DNA of 64,000 bases from Gavia stellata. Taxonomy: Eukaryota > Chordata > Aves > Gaviiformes > Gaviidae. The DNA lies in the NCBI RefSeq assembly GCF_030936135.1, contig NC_082595.1, positions 22,085,930 through 22,149,929 of the forward strand, in the 5' to 3' direction. Position 1 is the stretch's first letter. Each line of letters begins with the position of its first letter. Shown here piece after piece: positions 25,601-37,600 of the stretch. Position numbers and translations under genes: made by a program. Below the pieces are notes generated by a model that did no database searches, was not told where the DNA came from, and saw only the letters and a list, made by a program, of their open reading frames with translations.

Positions 25601-28600
25601 CATGCTAATTAAAGTTCCCTTCACTGATTGTCACAGCTGTCCATGCTGATTAAACTTCCTATTCATTTAAGTAAGACAGCAGTGACTACATCCATGCTAG
25701 AAACCATTCCTTTGAAGTGACAATCTGAATTCATCAGACTTTATCACATTAGTCTATGCAGGCACTTCAGTTGCTGAGAAACTATTAATACAACATCCCT
25801 TCCCCCATGCCCAGCCTCTCATTGCACTTAATGCAATCTGTCATTTTCTGCCTCAAAATACCCCTCTGCACCCCTGGCCCTAGTGCTGTAGCTTTTTCAA
25901 AATAAGCACACCGAAGGCTTAAGCTACAGCAGATAGAAATGCTTCCTCTCCCCAACTCAGACTGCTGCTGGAGAAGGGAGATCCGTTCATGTTTGGGATG
26001 ATGCAAATTTTGACGGTGACTGCTGACACTGGCTTTGCAAGCTAATGCATATGGGCTATGCTGCTCATCACCACCATCAGCCAGTGCAAGGATTAGTCAT
26101 GCCTCAGCTTTGAAGCAAGCAGAGTGTTCAAGGGAACGGTCTTTACAAGGGCAACCAGCACAGCCCTCTTCAGCAACAAAACTGGTGATGGAAAAGACAT
26201 CTTATATTGGATGGTCTAGCCCCTCGTAAGAGAGAGTAGCCTGTAATGAATTGGCCTGTAGTTTGTGTAGTCTGCTTTAAATGTTCCCGAGGAAAGGGAT
26301 CCCTTAAATATTGAACATGTAGAATCTGCAGTTGGTAACTGCTCCTGATTAAGGGTTGTGCAAGTCTTGGTCTTGTTGCTACTTGAGCCTGCTAAAAATG
26401 TAGGGTTTTTTTTTTTTCCCTCTCTCACCAGAAATTATAAAAATGTTGTCATCTCCATATTGTCAGTTTTTAAGGCTAAAATGTCAGAAAATTTCAGTGC
26501 TGCTCATTATTCTTTACACTTAGCTTAAACCCTCCTTTTCTTATCTGAATGTCTTTCCTAAGTACATTGACATCAGAATAATCTGTCATCTTCTTCACTG
26601 ATTGAAACTCTAGACTGCTATCCCAACTGTGGCATTCCCAAAAATATCTTCTTATTTACAAATGGATTTCAGTAGCTAGAACCCCTTTCCTGCAGTGTAG
26701 CTGCCAACTCTTTCCGGAGCTCATCTGTTCTGCTCCTGCTTTGGGCAGGAATTCAAGACTGATGCAAGCACAGAATAATTTTATCTACTAAGATGTAAAG
26801 TACATACCTAGTTTATAATTTTAAATACCGTAATTAGTCCTTAAAATGAGATTATTATCACAGTGTCATGGGCCTGATGAATAGTTAGCTTTCCCCATGT
26901 GTAATGGAATGAATTATTCCCAGACTAGTTACTGGATGCTTTAAATATTTACCTGTGTCAAAAAGGCTTAATCCGGGTTTCCATGAGTCTGTTTCCATTG
27001 CTTTCACACATGAAAGAGAAGAAAAATTATTACTGAAAATAATGGGATTGCTAGAGATTACAAAGCTCTGACTCAATTTAGAAAGGTCAATTCATACAGT
27101 GAATTATTATTAACAAATAGGACCTAAGGAAATCAGTAAACCTGGATACCTTTATGCACACATTTCAAGCCATATTTAGGAGCCTCATATCATTGCCTCC
27201 AGAGCACTAATCTTCTTTATGATTTTAAATATGCCTCTTTAGATCTGTTTTGATCTTGTTCCTCTAAATTGCATTGATACTGAGGCAAGTATACAGACTT
27301 CAGTATACTTTTGCTTGGCTTAGGTTGTTTTCCGATGAAAATCTGCAAGTACATCTCATCTATGGATTTTTTTTATCCTCTCAACCCATCCAAACACAAA
27401 GAAGTTGTCTACAATTTGCTTGCAGCCTATCAGGCATGGAAAACTTCATCAAAATTGCTGCTTTCATAAATAAACCCCAAAGTGTCTTTGTTCTTTGGAG
27501 CCTGCTGAAAAGCTTTCCCAAAAAGTGATGTTTTGATCTGGGTTACAGCCAGATGAAAGCCCTTGCAGCCAACTAGGACAAGAACAATACCAAGGAACAC
27601 TGGTGAGATCCTTGGCCCCTGACAGTCCATCTCCAGGTTTGTTCAAAGTGGTTTACAAAGACATGTATCTCAGCCCCATTGAATCCATACTGTCTCCCAT
27701 GCCTGAGTTTCCCTATCCAGACTGGCAGCTGGTGTGCTCTTGACTAGAGGCAGTGGGTGAACCACAATGTAGGTTTGGAAAAAGTCATGGGCTTGCCAGT
27801 GTCCTCCAGCCTAGTGGGAGCACTGACCTTGCCCTTAGGTTGCCATCCCAGAGAGGAGCTATCAGCTTCTCTTTGGGAGGGTGACTGGTTGCATGAAACA
27901 GAGGTCTGAATAAAATGTGTGGTTTCCCTTAGGGTAGGAGGAACCCCATCATGTTTCATTGCTAAGACGATTTTCCCAGACCCCTTTCCCTCGTTACCCT
28001 GAGCACTGCTTAGATACCCTATGAAGAATCTAAAAACTGAGGGAAGTGAAAGGCTGAGAATTCAGTCATGATACACAAGTTTTGCTGTCATTTTGCTTAG
28101 GAGGAGAAGTAGGGTGAAGGAAGGGCAGGCTTGGGTAATGGGGAAGGAAACAGGAGGAAAGACAGGAGGAATATTCCTGGTTTATCATCCACCTGGGCAG
28201 GGTCATTTGCCAGAATTTTGTACATGTCTCAGCAGACTCATGAGGAAACAGCAGTGACTGGAGCTAGGGGTGCTGGTTGCAGAGCAGGAGGACCCTCTCC
28301 ATAGAGAAGAGCTGGTGCTCGTTTGTTATCAGAGTGGCCAACGTGTCTTCTGAATGCTGTCACTAAGAACAACAACCGATTTCAGTGAAACCAGCTTGTG
28401 AGTAGATAATCTCAAAAGATGTGCTTCACCCTCCTAGGGCAGAGAAGTGTCCAGTGACTGCAAAAAGAAAAGATTCATATGAAGCTACTTTTCAGCCTGA
28501 CCAGCTGAGAAAAACAGCCAAAGAGAAAATCATGAAGAAGACCCCTCACTTCTTGAGTCTTCTGTACAAGTATGTTGCTCTGTGAGTTGCAGGAGGAAAA

Positions 28601-31600
28601 GGTGCTTAAAGCAGTAGGAACTGCACTGCACATGAAACCAGCCAAGGAGCTGTGCAAAGATCTGCCAGCTCTTCTTCGTAAGCAGGGATGCGAGCTGAAG
28701 GACACAAGCAGGGGAATGCGCCTGTCCCACTTATCACAGGTCTGCGTCTGTTGCCAGCTCATTGCCAGGGACTATCCTCAGTGGCTGCAGCGCAGCCTCC
28801 TCTAACTTCTCTGACTGTTTAAGCTCAAAAAAGACAGGCAGATGCTTTTTGGTAACTCCAGGAAAAGACTGCTTTTTGTGCGTTGGAGCAATGCTGACGT
28901 TTGTCTAGATTCACTCTTCTCAAGAACCACTTCAACTCAGATGACCGCAGGTGCTCTAGTCCATCCAAACCCCTATAGGTGAGAGCTGTCTATTGCTTCT
29001 TCAAACAGTCTTCTCATGGCTCACACTCTTTTAAAACTTTCTGTGGTGAGAAAGCCCCTGTTGTTTCCTTCTTAATGAAGAAAAGCACTAGATAAGTGCC
29101 AAGGGTTTTGGGTAGCTGACTGCAAATATGCAGAATATACAACTTTCCAAGTGACCTGTAAATCCAGGCAAAAGCTCTATTTCTTGCATGTAGTCCTAGA
29201 CACATAACAAAGAAAGCTTTCAATGAAATGCATATCTGAAATGGAAATTATTATTCTTACAAGTAGCTAGGGCTTTTTTTTTTTTTTTCACTTGATGATG
29301 CCCATAAAAATCAAGGGTTGTCTTAAAAAAAAAAAAAAAGACACCACCACCACAACACTTTGGTATAATTGTCTTGAAAAAAATTATGTGCTAAGTGAGT
29401 ACAGGATTTCAAGACAGTTAATGTGCATTGTTAAGAGCTTGGAAGAGTTGAGACCTTCTGAAGAAGGTACAGCAAGAAGCTGCACAGGCAAACGGTATGT
29501 TGGGGTGGATGTTTTCCCAGCACACCCTTTTGCTAACCTGAGCCGATGAGAGGAAGTTCCTCGACAGCCTGGCCAAACCCGCAGAACTAATCGCTGTTGT
29601 TTGCAGAGCAGGGTGCGCACACTTGGTAGGATCAAGAAAAACAACTCTCCTTTCCAAGAAAGCAAGGAGTTGTTCAGGAATTTCCCTTTGATCGTTAGAA
29701 AAATCGTCTGCTTGGAAGCAACACATCCGAGCTACTAAAACCTGGGCTAAAAAAAAGATCAGGACTCACTCGGAATATAGCAAGTATGTGTTTGTGGGTT
29801 TTTCCCTTCTTGTTCTGTGATGGAGAAAACAGAATAATTCATGATGGAAAATTTGTGCTTCGTAATCACCTTTGGAGGGACTTTAAGGTGCCTTAAGCTA
29901 TTAGGTGGGGTCAAGCTCTGACTTTGATTTAAACAAGACTCAGCACTGTGTTTCCCTGCTTCTCTGGCAAAGATTTGTCTAGCCTGAGGATTAGCCAGCA
30001 TATCCTTTGGTCCAGATGTTAGGTAGGGCTCTTCCCATTTCAGTCCTGCCAAGAAGGCAGGTCTGTCACCACAGGTTACCCCTGTCCTATATGTGGTGTC
30101 ATGTAATTAGTGCTTTGCCATGACTGGCATGTTTACAGGCAATATGTTTGCTCTGCTGTTCTGCACAGGCAAATATTGCCCTCCTGTCTCCCCTCTAAAG
30201 GTGGGCACTGAATTTTGACAGGGCAAAGGGAATCGGGGGAGCACAAAACCAGTGAGATTAGAAAAAAAAAAAGAAAAAAAAGAAATGGCCAAAAAGATAT
30301 GAGAAAGACAAACACAGATGGAAACCAGATGGAAGAGGAGACTGAAACAAGGAGGAGAGGTATAAAAGTGAGGGAACAAGGTAAATCTTAGGAGGAGAAG
30401 TGTATCCATTTTAAATATGCTGCAACTAGGTCAACTACAAATTGTCATTTTGATGGGGAGACTGCTGGGTAAACTTACTTGGCCCGTATTATCCAGAAAG
30501 TCCTACTGCATAATAACATCTTCTAACCTCGACATCAACGACCACTTTGCTTTCTCCTCTTGCAATACTCCTCCCGTGCTTCCCAGCTCTCACCAAAGCC
30601 CTCAGGGCCCTGGGGGCACCGTCAGGCTCTGCAGCCTCTCCCTCCCCAGCGGGTTTGGCTGCCTGTGCTCCAGATCAGCTCCATCGCAGCACAGCTCTGT
30701 CACCCTGGCCCACGCTTGGGTGCAACAGTGAGCAAGGGCTGTGTGTGAGAAAGGGCTGTGGGAAGCATCTGTGGGGGCCTCCACCCGTGCTGCCTGGGGA
30801 CAGCACGTAAGCGCATACCCTTGGCTTTGCTCCTTGCATCTGTGCCTAGTCTTGTACCTTGCTATCCTCATCCTGACCTTGCCTTGCTGGTCTGGTGTCC
30901 TGCCTCAGTTGGTCAGACCTGCCTCATTGCTGAGGACTTGCCTGGCAGCCTGGGCTGTTGGCTAGCCCCGAGACCCACTGGACCCACTCTGCTCTTCGTG
31001 TTGGGGTCTGTGGGTCTGCAGCCCTTGTCAGCGAGGGGCAGCCCTGCCTGCCTTCCTGTCACCCCGCCTCCCATCCCTCACCCCACTCTGGCTGCTCCCA
31101 AGCAAAACCTGTCTCTGAGAAACTTTGCTGTCCTGTTGAGGGAGGGTTAGTGTTTGTATGAGCACCGAGCACTCTGGAGTCCTGGGAAGTTGTCAGTGGC
31201 CTTGCAGAGCGCCTGCTGATGGGGCTGCTTGCTGGTGAAGGATGGTGAATTGCACAGCCAGGGAGGAAAGAAGGTACAGGTGATGTTTCTACACTCAGTA
31301 TTAAAGACAACCTCTACGGTTGCAATCAGCCTGAAGGATCCTGGAAACAACAGGAACAGAAGATACAGCTCTGCAGACCTGATTGATAGCCTGCACAGAG
31401 CTGCTTTTTTGTTCCTTGTTTTGACTAACAAATAAGGAAAATTGCAAAAGCTGCAGTAGATGTTGATTCCCACGGCCTGAAACAACAGCTCACCAGTGAC
31501 CGAGCTGTCCTTTGCCTTTTGCATTCAGGAAGCTGCTAGTTGGCATTCAGTGCGTGAGGCTTGCCCTGGTCCTCATCCAGGACACATGAAAACGATCTGC

Positions 31601-34600
31601 GGTACTGCTTGAGGGCTAATTTTGGGTTGCTAAAACTATGAAAGAGGGCAGAAAATCTGCTGCTAGCAATCTTGCTCACCCAGGTGGGCTGGAGAGCCGG
31701 CGGCCCTCCAGAAGGCGGCAATAGGCTCTTGGCGCTGAATATCTGCATGATCCGACAAAGAGGCGAGAGGTTAGACGCCAGCTCATGAGGAGAGAGAAGC
31801 ACAATCGCAAGGGATGCAATGGCCCCGAACTGTCTTTCTGCACATGTTTTCAAATCAAATGGAAAAGGAAGATGGAAACTATGGGTTTAAAAAAAGGGAA
31901 TTTAAAAGCTGAAAGAGGTTGGCCGAAGCGGAAGAAAAGAGTTTAAATGTTAGTAGGTGCTGTGCAGTGTAGCTATACACCTGTGCACTGGAAAAAGTGG
32001 TAGTGGGTCCTGAGATGTTGATAGTGCTCAGGGCCTGGAAACTGAAAGCACACATCTCCTCTTATGGTCAGGCCTTCATCCCCCAAACATACACAGAAAG
32101 TTCCCTTCTCATTTTGCAACAGCAAATGTTGTAAAAGACCTTTAAAAATGGTTTTAGAATACTATTTTGAGAACAATTCTAATTTTAATTATTTCCATTT
32201 CTTTTTTTCCCTGAAAGTTACGTTATTGTCACGCGATAACCAGTGAGATATCTGCTCTCACTGCATCCTGCTGTGAACATGGTTAGGAGTGAAAAACAGT
32301 ACATTACTGCATGACTTAGTAGACGTGAGTGGTGGAACTAGCTACGGGGAGGAATTAGAGAAGGGATTGTAATGCCTTTACCTGTACTGGGTTGTAAAAT
32401 ATTCCTGTTACTTGCAGAGGTGGAAGTGCCCCTGAATGCTTTGAAAATATTATATTGGTTAGTACATGTAACTTAAACACAAGGTTTTCTAGTATTCTAG
32501 CAATACAAATTACTAGTTATTATAAATTTAAGACATACCTGTATTCTGTCCTCTTCCTTGTGCAGCCTGAACCTGTCCTAAGTAGACATCAAAATGGAAA
32601 AGTGTGATTTATACCATGTTCGATTCAGGACTGCTGCTACCTGAGTTTTTTTCACTGAGTCTTATTTTATAGCTGTCAGAGTTAATGGTTCATATATAAA
32701 GAGTTTTCATTAATATACTTTCTCAGATGTTAATTCTGTATATTTTGAGCCAGCTTAAAAAAAGGATTGCCTTGCTCTCTCTGTCATGTACATTAGCCTA
32801 GTTAACATTCCCTTCTGTTATGAATATTATTTGTACAGGTCTCTGGTCTGCATTTCAAAGGTTTGTAGTTACTGCTGTGATTTGCTTTCCCTTATAATTT
32901 CCTTCTCTCGCTCACACTGGTTATCTATGTTTATTTCTATTTTGGTACCATCCAATTGTGCTGGTTGTGTAAGGAAGGTTAAGAAAAGCCCCAAACCCAA
33001 AACAACCCTGCAGACCAGATACTACCCTTTCTGCAGAGAGTGATTGGACACAAGCAAGCCGGCAGACTATAAATAATGAGACAATGACAAAAATAATGTG
33101 GGAGAATTCATGTATCTGAAATGTCTTCACCACTGTCTACACGGAAGTTTTTTCTTTAAGGTGATTGGGTTATTTAATTCACATTGTTCAAAAATACTAA
33201 AAGCTCAAAGCATTTGCAGATGAAAACCACATCTTTAATCATGCCTTTCATTTTATTAATTATTCTTAAGAAGCTTGTTAACAAACCTATCCTTTAACAA
33301 GCCTTTATTCATTAGTTTTCCCAGAAAGATTAATTCTGACGCCTAGCAAAATCAGTGGGGATGTTCTAGCTGACTCCTGTGAACACTGGACAGGGGCCCC
33401 TGGGATATTTTCATCAATAAGATATGATAAACGAGACCATTTTGAATGGTTGTCTCAGAAAACAGGAATTGCTGCTCCTTGTGAACTTGATATTGCAAGA
33501 TTAGGTGACAGCAAATAGCTTGCATTTGGCCCAAACTTGAACCTGGGAGGTCTTTGATGGGATTTCTAGGAGCTGTCCTGAGAGACCTTGTAAACTCCAG
33601 AAGCGAAAGAGATCCTGTTTAAGGAAATAACAGGCTCATCTGCCAAAACTGGCAAGGCTTTTAAACTTTGTAAGCTTGTAGCTCTGTCTCCAGATGGATC
33701 ACAGCTAGGTCAGGCTGAGTTTCAGGCTGCGGAGGAAAAAGTCTACCTGTGCAGCAGTGTTGTGTGGGGTTGTGCTGGGCATGCTTTCCACGTGGGAGAT
33801 CGGTACATGCCAAAGAGGTGGAAGAAAATTAACTATGAGCCTGAGAGCTTGCCTGGTTTTGGGTTTGCCACAACTGAGCCCAAATGAGAGAGATTAGCTC
33901 AGTATCAGAAGTATTTTATGCCACTTTTTTCAATGAACTAACCCTAACCTCCACACGCATGTTAGCAACCTGGATATCTCTCTATGCTCCTTTTGACTGT
34001 GCTGGGCCTCAGGGCTGTTCCTTCTTGCTGTACGCTCCAAAGGCGTGTTACCACCATCCCCCAGTACACTGGTTTCTGCCATGCCTTCACTGCCTGGGCC
34101 AAACGCAGTGGTGGTGGAGGGGTGGTGGTGGTGGTGGCTGGATGCCCAGGCACTCGCTGCCTGCTGCTTGGTTGCCAGCTCAGCCTGGCGCTGAGGATCA
34201 CGACGTGGCTTATGATTGCAGTGTTCACAGGAGCACTGGATTTATTCCCAATCCTCATCTAGGGTCCAAGCAGCTGTGCAAAAAAGGACTGCTTGAAGAG
34301 CTGCGATGGGAGAGGGCAAGTGGGTTTGTAGCCCTTGGAAGCATGCTTGGCTAACTGCTGTTGGAAAGAGGCAGAAGCCGTCATTGTACCAGAGCGTGGC
34401 TGAAGTTAAAGTTGTGCCCAGAGCAGAAGAGAGTTTGCATCCACTTTCAAAGCCTGCTGCCATTGCTGCTTCCCCCTCAGGACTGTCCTTTACCATATAC
34501 TGCACTGGTGAAGTGCTGTACTCGCTAGTAGGGCAGATAGGAATAAACTGTCAAATGTCATGCTAGTCGCATCAGTGGTTTTTCATTTACCAGTTTTGCC

Positions 34601-37600
34601 ACATCAAGTCTTTAAAGCAGGGGTCCTGCGATGGAGCAGAGTGTCAGATATTTTTCCTGTTTCTGTATCTTTGACAAACAGAAGATAAAGGGGAAAGAAC
34701 AGCAAGAGCTAGGACAGAGGAGTTTTGCCCCTGCTCTAATGCTCTAAGTGGCAAGTCCTGCTTTTCTTTTGCTCCTGTGAACTTTTGCCGGTGCCAGTGG
34801 CTGGAAATGGAAATGCCAGAACTAACAGCAGCCATAGCTGTGCTCCTTCTGGCTGTGCTCTATTTCAAGGCTATTTATTTTTGAGGTGTCTTTTGCAGGC
34901 AAACTACCAATGCCCTGTGAGAGGTAGATTTGCGAGTCCCTGTGAGCAAAGACGGGCAGGAGAACATTTGATTCTGTCCTGTCAAGCCAAACTCTGGTTA
35001 AGGCCAATGGCATCATCAGAAACTCTGGCCTGAATAATCGGAGTGAGTCCTAAAGGCTCCTCAGACAGGGAAAACTGATAAAGTGCTTTGTGTATGGTCA
35101 TCGTTTCAAAGCTGGTTTTGTACTTTCTGTATTTTTTGTTAGCCAGTTCTTCTCTTTTAGAATCAAGAAGAGATCAGGAGAATTCAGGAAGCCAGATACC
35201 GAGTACAGACATGCTAGACATGGTCCTAGAAATGAAGTCTGTGAAATCAGAAGTAGGTCTCCACCACTCTTCCAGCTCACAATAACCTATCCCTAAGTCT
35301 GATCACTTTAATCTTTTGGGAGTTAATTTATGTTTAGAACTTCAGTATTGTGAAGAAAGATGGATCCAAGTTGCAATGAAGTGACTATTGAAAGACTTGA
35401 AAAAGTGAGTGCTTTTTTATTTTTGTTTTTTCATTTTTTGACTAAAGGTTTGGTCTTATTAAAGACAAATACAACCTTCCCACTGATTCCAATGTTGCCA
35501 GAACATTACCCTCAACATGCATCTCTCACTGACTGGGGAACCTCAAACAGGGTTTCCTAATTGCTAGTAAAGACGATAATGGCCTCTTCTGTGCTCAGCC
35601 TGCGGGAATAGGAAACAGAAAAGAGAGCAACAAGCAGGACCAGGTTTACAGGCACATTAGGTACCAACTGATGCAGCCTCTGACTGAATTTAAACCTCTT
35701 TGAATTGTGCTGGCACTTCTGTAAATCCCGCCATAAACATACCTGCACATTTGACTTGGTAAGATTAACCCTTCCAGCCCCTGCCCTTATTCTGGGCTTG
35801 CAGCTAAATTTGATTTAAAGATGCTTTCCCTCAAGACGTGAATTGCCCAAAAGATACCTGCCCTGCCATGTGCTTGGCTCTGAATTACTTGGCAGCAGCG
35901 ACAGCCACAGTTACATATGTGAGAGCAAAGCTGAGCTCAAGGCACTCAGGAATAGCCACAGAGCATAACACCTAATGATGGCCCAGCTCCCTTTTCACTC
36001 AAAAACAATCATGTCCTCATGCTCAGAAACTTGCAAACAGTTGAAAATATTCTCCTTTACTTGACTGCACAGCTGAGTAATTGCACATTGTTTGGGAAAA
36101 CACCTCTAAATACTTGTATTGCAGACTGTGGGTTGGAATGGGAGCAGGCTTCTGGATCGAGATGCAAAGCTCTGAGCAGCCGTCACTCTGCTGTCAATAA
36201 CACAAGTGGCATGCCAGGAATAACATCACATTTATGCCAGACTCAGAACCACAGCCTGAGGTTTTCAAAAGAGCGTTGGTTTAACGTAAGTTGGCATTTC
36301 AGATCTCTCGGCCCTAATTTTAGATGGCTATGCAGCCCTCTGCATCATGTATCTTACAACTAAATCACGTCTCCCTTTGAGAGAGTAAGACAGAAGGAAG
36401 CAATAGGAAAACACGATTCAAACAGCACAAGCTTTGTCTCAAGTGTTGCAAAACCCAGCATTTGTCAAGGCTGAAATGCACAGGTATTCACTAGATCACC
36501 CCAGAGCTGTGGGTGATCAGCATCTCTGACATTCAGGCCAAGCGTCTGTTTTTCAGTTTAAATCCAGATTTGGATGCAGTTATTGAGTTTGCTGAGGCTT
36601 GCAAGGTTATTGAGTCATTGCTGCCTTAAAATACACTGTACTGTATGCCTTGTGGCACATTCTTCTTCACCTTACTTACTTGAGGCTGCAGCTATCACAG
36701 ATGAATATGCTGGGTGGACACTGCTAGAACCTAAAAAGAAGAGATTGTAATTTTCAGCTTTTGAACCATAAACCCCAATGTTAATGAATAAGAATAAACA
36801 GAGAAGAAAAGGTTAAGGAAAACCAGGTGTGCAAAAATCATATGAGAATTCCTTCACAGTGTTTTAATCTTTAAAATCCAAAAGCTGTTACAAATAATAC
36901 ATTGCCACTTTCATTTATTGAAAGTTATCACAAAATTAATTCTAAAATAAGTCTTGATGTATTTCTTGAACTCTCAGTCCAGACACATGAATCAAAGAAC
37001 TATTTGTTGACTCCTATACCTGAAAATCATGACAGCATTTGGGGATGGAGAGCTTACTCGCCCATGAATCAATTTATATGCCAGTATAAAGACCATCCAT
37101 AGTTGTACTGCTTACTGCAGATGAACTCTCATCTCATAGAATCTACACACATTTGGGTTTATGTGAGACACACTGATTTTGTGTGTATCTTGAAGGCTAT
37201 ACCACAACTCTAACTCCAGCCCATCTGCTGGAATTAATTTCTTTATCCACTCCTAATATTTCTGCACTGAATTGCTGAATTCATGATTTACTAAATCATG
37301 GTATATTCATCTGCATGTCTTGTGCCTTAAATTTTAGGAAGGCTTGTAGGTCAGGATGAAAGCAATTCAAACGTCCATGCTACTGACCTATATCTCTGAC
37401 CCTATGCAGTCCGGCTCGAGTCTTGGCTGCAGCTGCAGCTGTTGTGGTTCTGGTTGTTGCAGGTGTTGTGGTTGGCTTTGGTGTTGTGGTGGAAGGATCC
37501 GTCATCACGGTTGTTGGTGTTGGGGTCGTGGTGGCCATTTGTGTAGCTGGTGTCGGCACTGGAGATGTCCGATACTCTTTGCGGACTGCATCCCCTGTAG

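Larger units (their letters stand above)
21428..31679 (-). other. VIT: VIT intron 8 (10.3 kb)
   Basis: The largest intron recognised, with donor CTGG|GTGAGC and acceptor CTCTCTAG. It has a GC-rich block at about 23.4-24.9 kb, where long chance frames occur (including 276 codons on the minus strand at 23821-24651). An AT-rich block at about 25.2-27.3 kb holds repeated TAATTA-type sites. A T15/A15 inverted repeat lies at 29274-29339, and another GC-rich block at about 30.5-31.1 kb. I recognised no coding exon that fits the phase-1 cassette rule, though one could be missed. Confidence 0.75.

Noticed and set aside
33884..34354. 156-codon plus-strand open frame
   Set aside because: Low-complexity Gly/Trp run from a GGTGGT repeat, no recognisable domain, no matching splice context; most likely chance.
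37388..37594. Direct splice of exon 6 to exon 10 (giving Asp at the junction)
   Set aside because: It is phase-compatible, but three intervening exons fit better and restore the conserved Pro-Asn-Cys-Lys junction. It remains possible as a skipped isoform.
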